The position numbers were made by a program, and so were the translations under genes. From positions 1,469,383-1,533,382 of the forward strand of contig NZ_LMOO01000001.1 in assembly GCF_001424195.1 (NCBI RefSeq): DNA of 64,000 bases. Reading direction: 5' to 3'. The stretch comes from Cellulomonas sp. Leaf334. GTDB lineage: Bacteria > Actinomycetota > Actinomycetes > Actinomycetales > Cellulomonadaceae. Positions within the stretch are counted from its first letter, which is position 1. The number at the start of each line of letters is the position of its first letter. The notes beneath the pieces were generated by a model, which saw nothing but the letters and a program-made list of their open reading frames with translations, searched no databases and was not told the origin of the DNA. Shown here in pieces: positions 31,040-41,588 of this stretch.

Positions 31040-32839
31040 CTAGCCGCGCCAGGTGTCGGTCAGGGTGAGGACCCCGCTGGCCGGCACCGTCGCGGTGCGG
31101 TTGGACCCGGTCTCCCAGGTCACCGCACCGTTCGACTCCTTGCGCACGTACTTGTACTGGACGACCGTCCCGGCGGGCAGCGTCACGCTCGTCCGCCAGA
31201 CCGGGTACGTGGCCGACGAGAGCGCGATCGCGCTCGCCGGGTTCCAGCTGCCCAGCTCCGCCCGGTCACCCACGACGAAGACGTTCTGGCCCCACGACGT
31301 CGTCGCGGTGACGCCGAACGAGATCTGCGAGGCGCCCGTCGGCGTCGGTGTCGGTGTCGGTGTGGGAGTGCCCGTCCCACCCGCGAGCTGGCCGACGTGC
31401 ACGGCCACCGACCCGTTGGCGGGGACCGTGAACGTCGCGGAGCCGCCCGACGCCACGGTGACCGTGGTGCCGGAGCAACCGCCGCTGGTGGTAGCCCCGC
31501 TGATCACGTCGCAGTAGCGACCGGCCGGCAGCGACGTCTGGAAGGTGCGCTGCAGGGCGGAGCCGTTGCGGTTGATCGCCACGTACCCGAGCGACCCGCG
31601 CCCGTACGCCAGCCGCCCGCCGTCGCTCCAGACGTTGGTCAGGGCCGCGGTGCCGACGGCGTTGCGGAAGCCGACCATGTGCGCGGTCTCGTTCCAGCGG
31701 TGCGCGCACGTCCAGGTGCCCTGCCCGCAGACGGCGTCGTTCACCTTGCCGTTGCCCTGCTGCGGCGCCCCGGCGTCGTGGTTGCTGAACGCGTAGCCGG
31801 AGTACACCGTCGGCCAGCCGTACGGGTAGCTGAGCGCGAACACGTTGGCCAGGCGGTAGTCGGAGCCGTTCTTGTAGCTCAGGGTCTCGCCGTTGCGCTC
31901 GGTGTCGTGGTTGTCGACGAACACCGCCGCCCTGCCCGTCGGCAGCAGCCAGGACTGGTCCTTGAGGCCGCCGAGCGAGGAGAGGTTCCCGCTCTGGAAC
32001 ACCGACTTGAGGTTCCGGGAGTAGTTGAACTCGTTGGAGTCGCCGGAGCCGAAGTACTCGGCGGGCTGGATCGGCTCGCCGCCGCCCGCGATCACCTCGT
32101 GCTCGATGTAGACGCTCTGGTCGGTCAGCTTGCCCCGGATGGCCTCCAGGTCACCCGCGGCGATGTGCTTGGACGCGTCGACGCGGAACCCGCGGACGCC
32201 CAGCGAGATGAGGTCGTTGAGGTAGGCCGCGATCTCCGAGCGCACGTAGTCGCTGCCCGTGTCGAGGTCCTGCAGCCCGACCAGGCGGCAGTTCTGCACC
32301 TGGTACCGGTCGTTGTAGTTGCTGATGTTGGTCTTGCAGCTGTGGAAGTCCTGCGGGCCGTAGCCGCCCTCGGGTCCGGGGTAGCGCTCCTCGGAGTACG
32401 CCGTTCCCGCCCAGCCGGTGCCCGCGCTGGTCTGACCCGACATGTGGTTGACGACGACATCGGTGATGACCGAGACACCTGCGGCGCGGCAGGTGTCGAT
32501 CATCGCCTTGTACTCGGCGCGGGTGCCCAGCTTGGACGCGATCTTGTAGCTGACGGGCTGGTACGAGGTCCACCACTGGCCGGCGAGCACGACGTGCTCG
32601 TTGGGCGGGGAGGTCTGGACGTAGCCGTACCCGGCGGGTCCGAGCTGGGTGGTGCACTCCTGCGCGATCGAGTTCCACGTCCACTGGAAGAGGTTGGCGG
32701 CGGGGCGCATCGTGGCGGGCGCGGCGGTGGCGGTCTGCGCGGTCGTGAGTCCGGCGGCGGTCAGGCCCGCCAGGGACAGGACCGCGGCGAGCAGGGCGCC
32801 GAGCGCGGCTCGGCGGGGGTGGGTGGCTGGGGTCGTCAC
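31040..32839 (-). CDS. Secreted GH13 alpha-amylase with CBM20-like starch-binding domain
   Basis: A 599-residue secreted enzyme that hydrolyses alpha-1,4 bonds in starch. A Tat/Sec-type signal (ALGALLAAVLSLAGLTAAGL) ends near residue 42. The catalytic barrel shows all four GH13 regions: VITDVVVNHMSG, GFRVDASKHIAAGD (nucleophile Asp), YIEHEVI (Glu acid) and VFVDNHDTERNG (Asp). An all-beta domain C follows, then a TP-repeat linker (GTPTPTPTPTPTG) and a C-terminal domain with QISFGVTATTSWGQNVFVVG, ELGSWNPASAIAL and KYVRKESNGAVTWETGSNR, matching CBM20. The GTG at 32839 has GAGGAG 10 bases upstream; a longer open frame lacks a signal-compatible start. The upstream palindrome suggests maltose-type LacI regulation. 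Confidence 0.95.
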   Translation of the reverse strand: MTTPATHPRRAALGALLAAVLSLAGLTAAGLTTAQTATAAPATMRPAANLFQWTWNSIAQECTTQLGPAGYGYVQTSPPNEHVVLAGQWWTSYQPVSYKIASKLGTRAEYKAMIDTCRAAGVSVITDVVVNHMSGQTSAGTGWAGTAYSEERYPGPEGGYGPQDFHSCKTNISNYNDRYQVQNCRLVGLQDLDTGSDYVRSEIAAYLNDLISLGVRGFRVDASKHIAAGDLEAIRGKLTDQSVYIEHEVIAGGGEPIQPAEYFGSGDSNEFNYSRNLKSVFQSGNLSSLGGLKDQSWLLPTGRAAVFVDNHDTERNGETLSYKNGSDYRLANVFALSYPYGWPTVYSGYAFSNHDAGAPQQGNGKVNDAVCGQGTWTCAHRWNETAHMVGFRNAVGTAALTNVWSDGGRLAYGRGSLGYVAINRNGSALQRTFQTSLPAGRYCDVISGATTSGGCSGTTVTVASGGSATFTVPANGSVAVHVGQLAGGTGTPTPTPTPTPTGASQISFGVTATTSWGQNVFVVGDRAELGSWNPASAIALSSATYPVWRTSVTLPAGTVVQYKYVRKESNGAVTWETGSNRTATVPASGVLTLTDTWRG

Positions 32840-33144
32840 GTGGTGCACTCCTCGAGGTGGGGCCGACGACGTCGTCGGGCCGCTCGCGGTCGTCGCATCG
32901 TCGCGACGACCGGCCTGCATCCGCACGACGCGCACCGGGAGGGTGCCGGCACGCGGCAACGCGGTGGGGCCGGCGGGCCGACCCCGGGAGGAGGTGTGCC
33001 GACCGCCGGGATCCCCGGCGGAGGGCGCGCTGCACGAGCGCTCCAGGAGGGTGTAACAGACCCTGAAACGCCGGTGAAAGTTGCTGCAACCGGACACTAG
33101 GGGAGGTGTCACGCGTCGTCAACCGGGAACCTTAGGCTCGTCGG
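32840..33144. other. Divergent gap between amylase and rarD
   Basis: 305 bases without a gene. On the amylase side, TTTCAC and TTACAC are spaced 17 bases apart around 33050-33080 on the minus strand and could be its promoter; the operator-like palindrome lies just upstream of it. On the rarD side, TAGGCT (33133-33138) is a likely leaderless -10. The remaining 32840-33040 is a long GC-rich amylase leader with no clear structure. Confidence 0.4.
33080..33090. promoter_or_regulatory. Operator-like palindrome GTTGCTGCAAC upstream of amylase
   Basis: An 11-base perfect palindrome around a central T, resembling the TTGCxGCAA-type sites of MalR/CcpA-like LacI regulators near actinobacterial amylase genes. 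It sits next to the putative amylase -35. Confidence 0.45.
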
Positions 33145-34101
33145 GTGCCCGACTCCCCCACCGCCGCCCGCCCGGTCTCCGCACCCCTGGACCCGCTCGG
33201 CCTCGCGACGGGCGTCGGCGCCTACGTCCTGTGGGGCGTGCTCCCGCTGTACTTCCCGCTGCTGCAGCCGGCCGGTGCGGTCGAGATCATCGCGCACCGC
33301 GTCGTCTGGTCGCTGCTGTTCTGCCTCGTCCTGCTCGCCGCCACACGGACCTGGGGCGCGTTCGTCACCGCACTGCGCAACCGCCGCACGCTCGGGGTCC
33401 TGGCGGTCGCCGCGGTGCTCCTGGCGGTCAACTGGCTCGTCTTCGTGTTCGGCATCCTCACCGACCGCGTCGTCGACGCCGCCCTCGGTTACTACATCAA
33501 CCCGCTCGTCACCGTCACGCTCGCCGTGGTCGTGCTGCGCGAGCGGCTGCGCCCCGTGCAGTGGGTGGCCCTCGGCTTCGGTGCCGCCGCCGTCGTCGTC
33601 ATCACCGCCGGCTACGGGCAGCTGCCCTGGATCGCGCTGGTGCTCGCGCTCACCTTCGGGTTCTACGGGCTCATCAAGAACCGTGTCGGTCGCACCGTCG
33701 GGGCCGTGCCCGGGCTCGCCGTCGAGACCCTCGTCCTCGCCCCCGTCGCACTCGGGTACCTGGTCTGGATGAGCCTCGTCGGTCAGGGGACGTTCGAGAC
33801 GGAGGGCGCCGCGCACGCGCTGATCCTCGCGTCGTCGGGCGTGGTGACCGCCATCCCGCTGCTGCTCTTCAACTCCGCCGCGCGGCGGCTGCCCCTGTCC
33901 ATGCTCGGGCTGCTCCAGTACATCGCCCCCACGCTCCAGCTGCTCATCGGCGTCCTGGTGCTGCACGAGCAGATGCCCGCCGCGCGCTGGTGGGGCTTCG
34001 CGCTGGTGTGGACCGCGCTGGGCATCCTCACCGTCGACGGCATCCGCACCAGCAGGGCGCAGCGGCTCAGCCGGCGCGCGTCCGCGGTCAGCGAGCGCTG
34101 A
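33145..34101 (+). CDS. rarD: EamA-family membrane permease, RarD-like
   Basis: A 318-residue protein with about ten membrane spans in two EamA halves. Family markers are [74 protein letters not shown] and [19 protein letters not shown]. RarD homologues are chloramphenicol-resistance-linked permeases of uncertain substrate. GTG at 33145 follows TAGGCT by 6 bases, so the mRNA is probably leaderless. Its end overlaps the convergent phosphatase gene by 14 bases. Confidence 0.92.
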   Translation: MPDSPTAARPVSAPLDPLGLATGVGAYVLWGVLPLYFPLLQPAGAVEIIAHRVVWSLLFCLVLLAATRTWGAFVTALRNRRTLGVLAVAAVLLAVNWLVFVFGILTDRVVDAALGYYINPLVTVTLAVVVLRERLRPVQWVALGFGAAAVVVITAGYGQLPWIALVLALTFGFYGLIKNRVGRTVGAVPGLAVETLVLAPVALGYLVWMSLVGQGTFETEGAAHALILASSGVVTAIPLLLFNSAARRLPLSMLGLLQYIAPTLQLLIGVLVLHEQMPAARWWGFALVWTALGILTVDGIRTSRAQRLSRRASAVSER

Positions 34102-34822
34102 GCGTCGCGTCCAGGACGATCGCCGTCACGTTGTCGTGCCCGCCCGCGGCGAGCGCGGCCGCGACCAGGCGGTCCGCCGCCGCCTGCGCCTCGTCCTCGG
34201 CGCGCAGCTCGGCCTGGATGCGCGCGTCCGACAGCTCGTCCGTCAGCCCGTCCGAGCACACCAGCATGCGGTCCCCCGGGCTCACCGGGAGGAGCCACAC
34301 ATCCGGCTCCACGTCCGACGCACCACCGCCGAGCACCCGCGTCACCACGTTCCGGCGCGGGTGGTGCTGCGCGTCCGCGGCCCGGACCAGGCCACGCTCG
34401 ACCAGCTCCGCGACCTCCGAGTGGTCCCGCGTCACCTGCTCCAGCACACCGCCCGCCATCCGGTAGGTCCGCGAGTCGCCCACGTTCAGCACCAGCCAGC
34501 ACGGCGTCTCGCCGTGCGTCGTCACGACGACGCCCGTCACCGTGGTGCCCGGCCGGCGACCGGTGAGCGACGGGAGGTCCCGGACCGCGGCGTGCGCCGC
34601 CCGGACGTACGACCGGACGTCCGTCGGCGTCGGGGTCCCCGCACCCAGCCCTCGCAGGGAGTCGATGGCCGTCCGGCTGGCCACCTCGCCCGCCTCGTGG
34701 CCGCCCATGCCGTCCGCGACGAGGTAGACGCCGTCGGAGACGGAGACGCTGTCCTCGTTGCGCGTGCGCTGGGCACGCTCCGTCGCGACGCCGACACGGA
34801 GGCTCACGCGGGAGTCGGTCAT
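34088..34822 (-). CDS. PP2C-family serine/threonine protein phosphatase
   Basis: A 244-residue metal-dependent phosphatase of the PstP/PrpC type. Metal-binding motifs are present: [46 protein letters not shown] and [12 protein letters not shown]. There is no membrane anchor, and no Ser/Thr kinase gene is nearby. The ATG at 34822 is used, with CGGAG upstream; an ATG at 34864 would add 14 Asp/Pro-rich residues. Confidence 0.93.
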   Translation of the reverse strand: MTDSRVSLRVGVATERAQRTRNEDSVSVSDGVYLVADGMGGHEAGEVASRTAIDSLRGLGAGTPTPTDVRSYVRAAHAAVRDLPSLTGRRPGTTVTGVVVTTHGETPCWLVLNVGDSRTYRMAGGVLEQVTRDHSEVAELVERGLVRAADAQHHPRRNVVTRVLGGGASDVEPDVWLLPVSPGDRMLVCSDGLTDELSDARIQAELRAEDEAQAAADRLVAAALAAGGHDNVTAIVLDATLSAR

Positions 34823-34935
34823 CGCGTGGGGCTCCGGTGCGTCATCGGCGTCCTTCGGGTGCATCAGGCGTGGGCCGCCCGACGTGAGTCGACGGTCAGC
34901 ATAGCCACTCCGGACGGCCGCACGTCGTGGTGCGA

Positions 34936-34956
34936 GTACCGCGTGACCTGCGGTAC
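34936..34956 (-). terminator. Hairpin past the polyprenyl synthase gene
   Basis: GTACCGC and GCGGTAC form a perfect 7-bp stem with a 7-base loop, about 20 bases after the polyprenyl synthase stop. Confidence 0.45.
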
Positions 34957-34974
34957 GACCAGGTGTGCCGACGG

Positions 34975-35982
34975 TCAGGCGGCGCGGTCCACGAGGGCGT
35001 CGGCGAACGAGACGAGCGCGTCCTTGACCGGCCCCGCGGGGAGCGGGTCGAGCTCGCGAACCGCCGCCTGGGCGAGCGCCACAGCCCGTGCGCGCGTGTC
35101 CGCCACCACGGGGTGCACCCGCAGCGCGGCGACCGCGGCGGCCAGGTCGTCGTCGCCCGACAGGTCCCCGTCGAGCAGGGCGACCAGCCGGCGGTCCTCG
35201 TCGGACGCACCTTCCTGCGCGGCACGGGCCCGCAGCAGGAGGGCCGGCATCGTCGGCACGCGCTCCCGCAGGTCGGTGCCGGGGGTCTTGCCCGTCACGT
35301 CGCCGTCCGAGGTGAGGTCGATGACGTCGTCGGCCAGCTGGAACGCGACGCCGATCTTCTCCCCGAACCCCGTCACGGTGGCGACGACGTCGGGCCGGCA
35401 GCCCGCGAACATCGCGCCGAACCGGGCCGACGTCGCGATGAGCGACGCCGTCTTGTCGGCGAGCACCTGCAGGTAGTGGGCCACCCGGTCGTCCTCGGGG
35501 CGGGGGCCGACCGTCTCGTGCAGCTGGCCCAGGCACAGCCGCTCGAAGGTGGCCGCCTGGATCCGGACCGCGTCCGGCCCGAGGCCCGCGACCGTCGCCG
35601 ACGCCCGCGCGAACAGCAGGTCACCGGTGAGGATCGCGACGGAGTTGCCCCAGACCTCGTGCGCCGCGGGCGCCCCACGGCGCAGCGGCGCGGAGTCCAT
35701 GACGTCGTCGTGGTACAGCGTGGCCAGGTGGGTCAGCTCGACGACGACCGCGGCGTCGACGACCTCGCGACGAGACCCGTCGCCCAGCTCGGCGGCGAGC
35801 AGGGTCAGCAGCGGGCGCAGCCGCTTGCCGCCCGCGTTGACCAGGTGCCGCGACGCGTCGTCGGCCAGCGGGTCCACGTTGGTCACGGCGTCGCGCAGAC
35901 GCTCCTCGACCAGCGCGAGCCGCGCGGCCAGCCGGTCGGCCAGGTCTGGGTCGGCCAGCGGGAAGGCCGTCGACGAAGTCAC
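34975..35982 (-). CDS. Polyprenyl diphosphate synthase
   Basis: A 335-residue trans-isoprenyl synthase that extends allylic diphosphates with IPP. The first Asp-rich motif is in LYHDDVMDSAPLRRG and the second in FQLADDVIDLTSDGDVTG; GGKRLRPLLTLLAAEL and GKTPGTDLRERVPT are also diagnostic. Small residues before the first motif point to a long-chain product. Placed directly after nuoN and near menaquinone genes, it probably makes the menaquinone side chain (GrcC/HepT/IspB role). It starts 62 bases after nuoN on the same strand and may belong to the nuo transcript. Confidence 0.94.
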   Translation of the reverse strand: MTSSTAFPLADPDLADRLAARLALVEERLRDAVTNVDPLADDASRHLVNAGGKRLRPLLTLLAAELGDGSRREVVDAAVVVELTHLATLYHDDVMDSAPLRRGAPAAHEVWGNSVAILTGDLLFARASATVAGLGPDAVRIQAATFERLCLGQLHETVGPRPEDDRVAHYLQVLADKTASLIATSARFGAMFAGCRPDVVATVTGFGEKIGVAFQLADDVIDLTSDGDVTGKTPGTDLRERVPTMPALLLRARAAQEGASDEDRRLVALLDGDLSGDDDLAAAVAALRVHPVVADTRARAVALAQAAVRELDPLPAGPVKDALVSFADALVDRAA

Positions 35983-36044
35983 GGCTAGAACCTATCCCGG
36001 CGCAGCGATCCCGCCGGACAGGACGACGTCACGGCGTCACAGCG

Positions 36045-37733
36045 TCATGCCAGGAACGTCGCCACCGAGGCGATGAGGTCGAGCACCGGGGACGGGAACA
36101 CCCCGAGCACGATCGTCACGAGCGCGCACACGGCGATCGCGACGACGGCGAACCCCTCGGTCCCGACCACCGTCGTCGACACGGTCGAGCGCGCCTGCAC
36201 GACCGGTTCCGCCTCCACGGCGACCGTCGAGTCCCCGCCGAGGGCGAAACCCTCCGCGGACGGGGCCAGGGACGACGGTGCCGCGCCCTCGTCCTGGGCG
36301 CCGGCGGGCTCCGTGAAGAACATCAGCACGATGATCCGCACGTAGAAGAACACCGCCACGGACGAGGCCAGGACACCGATGAGCGCCAGCGGCCACGCGC
36401 CACCCTCGACCGCGGCCGAGAACACGGAGAACTTCCCAGCGAAGCCCGCGGTCAGCGGGATGCCCGCGAACGAGAGCAGGAACAGCCCGAAGGTCAGGGC
36501 GAGCAGCGGGTTCGTCCGGCCGAGACCGGCCCACTGCGACAGGTGCGTCGCCTCTCCCAGGATGGGGCTGTCCGCACCTCCCGCGCGCTCCCGCACCAGC
36601 CACACGATGCCGAACGCGCCCACCGTCGCTGCCCCGTAGACGAGCAGGTAGAACAGCACCGCGACGATGCCGGCCTCGTTCAGCGCGATGATGCCGGTCA
36701 GGATGAATCCGGCGTGCGCGATCGAGGAGTACCCCAGGACACGCTTCATGTCCGTCTGGACCAGCGCCGCGACCGTGCCGACGACCATCGTCAGGATGGC
36801 GACGGTCCACAGCAGGACACCGAGGTCCCACGCGAGCCCGGGCAGCATCGTGTAGACGATCCGGAGCAGCGCCCCGAACGCCGCCGCCTTCGTGCACGCC
36901 GCCATGAACCCGGTGATCGGGGTCGGGGCGCCCTGGTAGACGTCGGGGGTCCACGTGTGGAAGGGCACCGCGCCGACCTTGAACAGCAGGCCGGACAGGA
37001 TCAGCACCGAGCCGACCAGCAGCAGGCTGTCCAGGCCGCCCGGGACCTGCGTGGCCTCCGAGATCTCCGAGAACCGCAGCGACCCCGAGTAGCCGTAGAC
37101 CAGGGCGATCCCGAAGAGCAGCAGTGCCGAGGAGAACGCGCCGAGCAGGAAGTACTTCATCGACGCCTCCTGCGAGAGCAGGCGACGGCGGCGGGCCATG
37201 CCCGTGAGCAGGTAGAGCGGCAGGGAGAGCACCTCGAGCGCGACGAAGAGCGTCAGCAGGTCACCCGTGGCGGGGAAGATCAGCATGCCGCCCGTGGCGA
37301 AGAGCACCAGCGGGTAGATCTCCGTCTGCTGCACCCCCTTGCGGCGTGCGAGCTCCTCGTAGTCGGAGCCCGGCACGGCGGCGGCGTTGGGCGCGAACGC
37401 GTCCTCCCCCGTCTCCGTGCGGTCCGCGATGATCAGCAGCGAGACCAGCGCGAGCAGCGCGATGGTGGCCTGCAGGACGAGCGTGGGCCCGTCGACCAGC
37501 AGGGAACCGCCGAGCACGACGGTGCCGCCGGTCTCCTCGACCCCGCTCCACAGCGCGGCGACCGCGATGACGGCGCCGGCGAGCGCGGCGACGGCGAGGG
37601 TCAGCTGCACGGTCCGGCGGGCCCGGGCGGGCACGAACGCCTCGACGAGCACCCCGACGACGGCGGCGAGCAGCACGATGACGACCGGGCTCAGCGCGGC
37701 CCAGTCGACCGTCGGTGCGACGAACTCGGTCAT
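36045..37733 (-). CDS. nuoN: NADH-quinone oxidoreductase subunit N
   Basis: A 562-residue antiporter-like membrane subunit of complex I with about 14 spans. The conserved proton-channel segments include YPLVLFATGGMLIFPATGDL, LLFKVGAVPFHTWTPDVYQG (the broken-helix region) and VLGYSSIAHAGFILTGI. A hydrophilic insert (DEGAAPSSLAPSAEGFALG) near residues 465-500 lies before the last span. It is the last nuo gene; its start overlaps nuoM's stop by 1 base. Confidence 0.97.
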   Translation of the reverse strand: MTEFVAPTVDWAALSPVVIVLLAAVVGVLVEAFVPARARRTVQLTLAVAALAGAVIAVAALWSGVEETGGTVVLGGSLLVDGPTLVLQATIALLALVSLLIIADRTETGEDAFAPNAAAVPGSDYEELARRKGVQQTEIYPLVLFATGGMLIFPATGDLLTLFVALEVLSLPLYLLTGMARRRRLLSQEASMKYFLLGAFSSALLLFGIALVYGYSGSLRFSEISEATQVPGGLDSLLLVGSVLILSGLLFKVGAVPFHTWTPDVYQGAPTPITGFMAACTKAAAFGALLRIVYTMLPGLAWDLGVLLWTVAILTMVVGTVAALVQTDMKRVLGYSSIAHAGFILTGIIALNEAGIVAVLFYLLVYGAATVGAFGIVWLVRERAGGADSPILGEATHLSQWAGLGRTNPLLALTFGLFLLSFAGIPLTAGFAGKFSVFSAAVEGGAWPLALIGVLASSVAVFFYVRIIVLMFFTEPAGAQDEGAAPSSLAPSAEGFALGGDSTVAVEAEPVVQARSTVSTTVVGTEGFAVVAIAVCALVTIVLGVFPSPVLDLIASVATFLA

Positions 37734-39265
37734 CAGTCGCTCCCTTCCTCAGTGGCTGCGGTGGCGGGCACGTCCTGGACTCCGACCTGCTCGAGCGTGA
37801 CGCTCGCGGGCGGGCGGACCAGGTCGAGCGCGGGACCGGGGACGAACCCGAAGACGACCATCAGGGCGAGCAGCGGCGCGACGACCCACCGCTCCCGCGT
37901 CCCCGCGTCGACCATGCCGGCCAGCTCGGGGCGCTCGGGACCGGTGAACATGCGCTGGTACGTCCAGAGCACGTAGATCGCCGCGAGGACCACGCCCAGG
38001 CTCGAGACGACCGCGGCGGCCGGATGACGGGCGAACGTTCCGACGATCACAAGGAACTCGCTGATGAACGTGGACAGGCCGGGCAGGGACAGCGCCGACA
38101 GGCCCGCGACCAGGAACGTCCCCGCGAGCACGGGCACGATCTTCTGCAGCCCGCCGAAGTCGGCGATCTGCTGCGACCCGCGCCGGGCGATCAGGAACCC
38201 GGCGATCAGGAACAGCGCGGCCGTGGAGAGCCCGTGGTTGACCATGTAGAACGACGAGCCCGCGACCGACGTCGACGTGAACGCGAAGATGCCCAGCACG
38301 ATGAACCCGAAGTGCGACACCGACGTGTAGGCGATGAGCCGCATCAGGTCCTTCTGGCCGATCGCGAGCAGCGCCCCGTAGAGGATCGAGATCACGGCGA
38401 GCACGATGACCACCGGCGCCGCCCAGCGGGACGCGTTAGGGAACAGCGGCAGGCAGAGCGTGAGCATCCCGAACGTGCCGACCTTGTCCAGCACGCCGAC
38501 CAGCAGCGTCGACGTCCCCGCGGGCGCCTGCTGTGCCGCGTCCGGGAGCCACGTGTGCACCGGGAACATCGGCGCCTTGATCGCGAAGGCCAGGAAGAAC
38601 GCGCAGAACATGAGCTTCTCGGCGGTCGGGTCCAGCGTCAGGCCCGTGAGGTTCTCCGTGAGGAAGCCCTGCGGTCCGCCCGGCCCCTGCAGGTACAGGG
38701 CGATCACGGCGACCAGCATGATCAGGCCGCCGGTCAGCGAGTAGAGCAGGAACTTCACGGCCGCGTAGCGACGCTGGGCGCCGCCGAACAGGCCGATCAT
38801 GAAGTACACCGGGATGAGCATCGCCTCGAACAGGACGTAGAAGAAGAACACGTCCCGGGCCGCGAACACGGCCACGATGAACGCCTCGAGGAGCAGCACG
38901 AGCGCGAGGTACCGGCGCAGCTGGTCGGTGGCCACGGTGAGGCTGCCCTGCTCACGCCAGGCGGCCAGCACCACCAGCGGCACGATCAGCACGGACATGA
39001 GCACGAGGATCAGGCCGACACCGTCGACACCGACTGCGTAGGACACCCCGAACGCGGGGATCCAGCCGTGCACCTCGAGGAGCTGGACGGAACCGGCCTC
39101 GGCGACGTCGAACGCCGCGAGCGCGGCGATGCCGAGCAGCAGCTCGAGCAGCGAGACGCCGAGCGCGACGGCTCGGGCGCGTCCGGCAGGGACCACCCAC
39201 AGCACCGCCGCGCCCAGCAGGGGCAGGACGATGAGGGCGGTCAGCCAGGGGAAGGAGGACGACAT
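37733..39265 (-). CDS. nuoM: NADH-quinone oxidoreductase subunit M
   Basis: A 510-residue antiporter-like subunit with about 14 spans. The essential Glu/Lys regions are in FEAMLIPVYFMIGLFGGAQR, FFLAFAIKAPMFPVHTWLPD and LMRLIAYTSVSHFGFIVLG. The product pumps protons together with NuoL and NuoN. Starts 15 bases after nuoL. Confidence 0.97.
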   Translation of the reverse strand: MSSSFPWLTALIVLPLLGAAVLWVVPAGRARAVALGVSLLELLLGIAALAAFDVAEAGSVQLLEVHGWIPAFGVSYAVGVDGVGLILVLMSVLIVPLVVLAAWREQGSLTVATDQLRRYLALVLLLEAFIVAVFAARDVFFFYVLFEAMLIPVYFMIGLFGGAQRRYAAVKFLLYSLTGGLIMLVAVIALYLQGPGGPQGFLTENLTGLTLDPTAEKLMFCAFFLAFAIKAPMFPVHTWLPDAAQQAPAGTSTLLVGVLDKVGTFGMLTLCLPLFPNASRWAAPVVIVLAVISILYGALLAIGQKDLMRLIAYTSVSHFGFIVLGIFAFTSTSVAGSSFYMVNHGLSTAALFLIAGFLIARRGSQQIADFGGLQKIVPVLAGTFLVAGLSALSLPGLSTFISEFLVIVGTFARHPAAAVVSSLGVVLAAIYVLWTYQRMFTGPERPELAGMVDAGTRERWVVAPLLALMVVFGFVPGPALDLVRPPASVTLEQVGVQDVPATAATEEGSD

Positions 39266-39280
39266 CGCTCAGGTGCTCCT

Positions 39281-41278
39281 TCAGCTCTGCACGAGCAGGA
39301 CGACGACGATGAGGACGACCAGCCCGAGCAGCATCGAGGCGGCGTAGGACCGGACGAACCCGGTCTGCAGACGCCGTACCCAGCCGCCCAGCAGGACCGT
39401 GGACAACCCGACTCCGGTGACGGTGCCGTCGATCACGGTCCGGTCGGCGTACACGAGCGAGCGCGTGAGCGCCTGACCGGGCTCCACCAGGGCGATGTCG
39501 TTGACCGAGTCCTGGTAGAGGTCCACGCGGGCGGCCCGGGTGAGCGCGGTGCCCACCGGCGGCACGACGGGGACCTGCGAGACCGCGTACCGGCGCCAGG
39601 CGATGACCACACCGAGCAGCACGAGCGCGAGCGTGAGGACCGTCAGCACCCAGATGGGCAGCACCGGCTCATGATGCTCGGAGTGCCCGAGCACCGGCTC
39701 CAGCCACTCCACGAACCGGCCTCCCGAGTTGAGGAAGAAGCCGAGCCCGACCGAGCCGACGGCCAGGACGATCATCGGCCACGTCATGAGCTTCGGGGAC
39801 TCGTGGGGGTGCTGCGCCGAGCCGTCGCGCTTGGTGGACCAGCGGCGCTCCCCCTCGAAGGTCATGAAGAACAGGCGCGACATGTAGAACGCCGTGATCC
39901 CGGCGGCCAGCATCGTGATGCTGCCGAACACCCAGGCCCGCCACGGCGCCCCGTCGACCGGGACGAACGCGGCCTCGATGATCTTGTCCTTGCTGAAGAA
40001 CCCGGAGAACGGCGGGATGCCGATGATGGCCAGCCAGCCGGCCATGAACGTCAGCCACGTGATCGTCATGTACCGCGCGAGCCCGCCGAACCGGCGCATG
40101 TTCACCTGGTCGTCCATGCCGTGCATGACCGACCCTGCACCGAGGAACATGCCGGCCTTGAAGAAGCCGTGCGTGATCAGGTGGAAGATCGCGAACGCGT
40201 ACCCGACCGGTCCCAGGCCTGCGGCCAGGATCATGTAGCCGATCTGCGACATCGTCGAGGCGGCCAGCGCCTTCTTGATGTCGTCCTTGGCGCAACCGAC
40301 GATCGCCCCGAACAGCAGGGTGATCGCACCGACGATGACGACGACGAGCTGGGCCGTCGGTGCCGCGTCGAACAGCGGCGCGGACCGCACGATCAGGTAG
40401 ACGCCGGCGGTGACCATGGTGGCGGCGTGGATGAGCGCGGAGACCGGGGTCGGACCCGCCATCGCGTCGCCGAGCCAGGACTGCAGCGGGAACTGCGCCG
40501 ACTTGCCGCACGCGGCCAGCAGGAGCATGAGCCCGATCGCGGTGAGCGTCCCCTCGCTGGCGCTGCCGTCCGCACCGCTGAGCACGGTGCCGAAGTCCAC
40601 GGCACCGAAGGTCGCGAACATGATCCCGAGGGCGATGATCAGGCCGAGGTCACCGATGCGGTTGGCGACGAACGCCTTCTTCGCGGCGACCGCGTACTCG
40701 GTGTTGTAGTTCCAGAACCCGATGAGCAGGTACGACGCCAGACCGACACCCTCCCAGCCGACGAACAGCAGCAGGTAGCTGTCGGCCAGCACGAGGATGA
40801 GCATCGCCGCGACGAACAGGTTCAGGTACGCGAAGAACCGCCGCCGGTCGACGTCGTGGTCCATGTACGCCACGGCGTAGACGTGGATGAGCGTGCCGAC
40901 GAACGTCACCAGCAGGACGAACGTCATCGACAGCGGGTCGAGCCGCATGCCGGCGTCCAGCTGGAACGCGCCTGCGTCGATCCAGGTGCCGAGCGACACG
41001 TCGATGACACGCGACTCCGCAGACCGCTGGAGCATCGCGACGAACACGATCGCGGCCACCACGAACGAGGCGGCCGACGCGAGCACGCCGAGCCAGTGTC
41101 CCCACTTGTCCGAGCGCCGGCCGGCCAGCAGCAGCACCGCGGCGCTGAGCAGGGGCAGTCCGACCAGCAGCGGCGCGACGAGCAGGACACCGGCGCGCAC
41201 GGTCTCAGAGGCAGGGGAAAAGCTGTCTGTGTACATGCCGGACGGCAGGCTCGCAGCCAGAGTTGTCAGGGTGTGCAC
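39281..41278 (-). CDS. nuoL: NADH-quinone oxidoreductase subunit L
   Basis: A 665-residue subunit: the antiporter core plus the long C-terminal lateral helix that braces the membrane arm. Motifs are [60 protein letters not shown] and [20 protein letters not shown]. Start GTG 41278, 10 bases after nuoK. The 1197-codon open frame on the opposite strand across nuoM-nuoL is a shadow. Confidence 0.97.
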   Translation of the reverse strand: MHTLTTLAASLPSGMYTDSFSPASETVRAGVLLVAPLLVGLPLLSAAVLLLAGRRSDKWGHWLGVLASAASFVVAAIVFVAMLQRSAESRVIDVSLGTWIDAGAFQLDAGMRLDPLSMTFVLLVTFVGTLIHVYAVAYMDHDVDRRRFFAYLNLFVAAMLILVLADSYLLLFVGWEGVGLASYLLIGFWNYNTEYAVAAKKAFVANRIGDLGLIIALGIMFATFGAVDFGTVLSGADGSASEGTLTAIGLMLLLAACGKSAQFPLQSWLGDAMAGPTPVSALIHAATMVTAGVYLIVRSAPLFDAAPTAQLVVVIVGAITLLFGAIVGCAKDDIKKALAASTMSQIGYMILAAGLGPVGYAFAIFHLITHGFFKAGMFLGAGSVMHGMDDQVNMRRFGGLARYMTITWLTFMAGWLAIIGIPPFSGFFSKDKIIEAAFVPVDGAPWRAWVFGSITMLAAGITAFYMSRLFFMTFEGERRWSTKRDGSAQHPHESPKLMTWPMIVLAVGSVGLGFFLNSGGRFVEWLEPVLGHSEHHEPVLPIWVLTVLTLALVLLGVVIAWRRYAVSQVPVVPPVGTALTRAARVDLYQDSVNDIALVEPGQALTRSLVYADRTVIDGTVTGVGLSTVLLGGWVRRLQTGFVRSYAASMLLGLVVLIVVVLLVQS

Positions 41279-41288
41279 GTCGCCGCCC

Positions 41289-41588
41289 TCAGCTCTTCAA
41301 CAGGTTGATGTCGTCGACCGAGGCCGAGCGCCGGGTGCGGAAGATCGCCACGATGATCGCGAGCCCGACGACGACCTCGGCGGCGGCGACGACCATCACG
41401 AAGAACGCGAGCACCTGACCCGTCAGGTCGCCGTGGATCCGGGCGAACGTCACGAGCATGAGGTTCGTGGCGTTGAGCATGAGCTCGACGCCCATGAACA
41501 CGATGATCGCGTTCCTGCGCAGCAGGACGGTCGTCGCGCCGATCGAGAAGAGGATCGTCGAGAGGACCAGGTAGTGGGTGAGGCTCAC
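41289..41588 (-). CDS. nuoK: NADH-quinone oxidoreductase subunit K
   Basis: A 99-residue three-span subunit. The two buried Glu residues of the proton path are in [18 protein letters not shown] and [22 protein letters not shown] start at 41588 overlaps the nuoJ stop by 4 bases. Confidence 0.96.
   Translation of the reverse strand: MSLTHYLVLSTILFSIGATTVLLRRNAIIVFMGVELMLNATNLMLVTFARIHGDLTGQVLAFFVMVVAAAEVVVGLAIIVAIFRTRRSASVDDINLLKS

Noticed and set aside
37715-41308. 1197-codon plus-strand open frame
   Set aside because: Antisense to nuoM and nuoL; Asp/Glu/His/Gln-rich composition and no recognisable motif. It is the complement of conserved membrane proteins.
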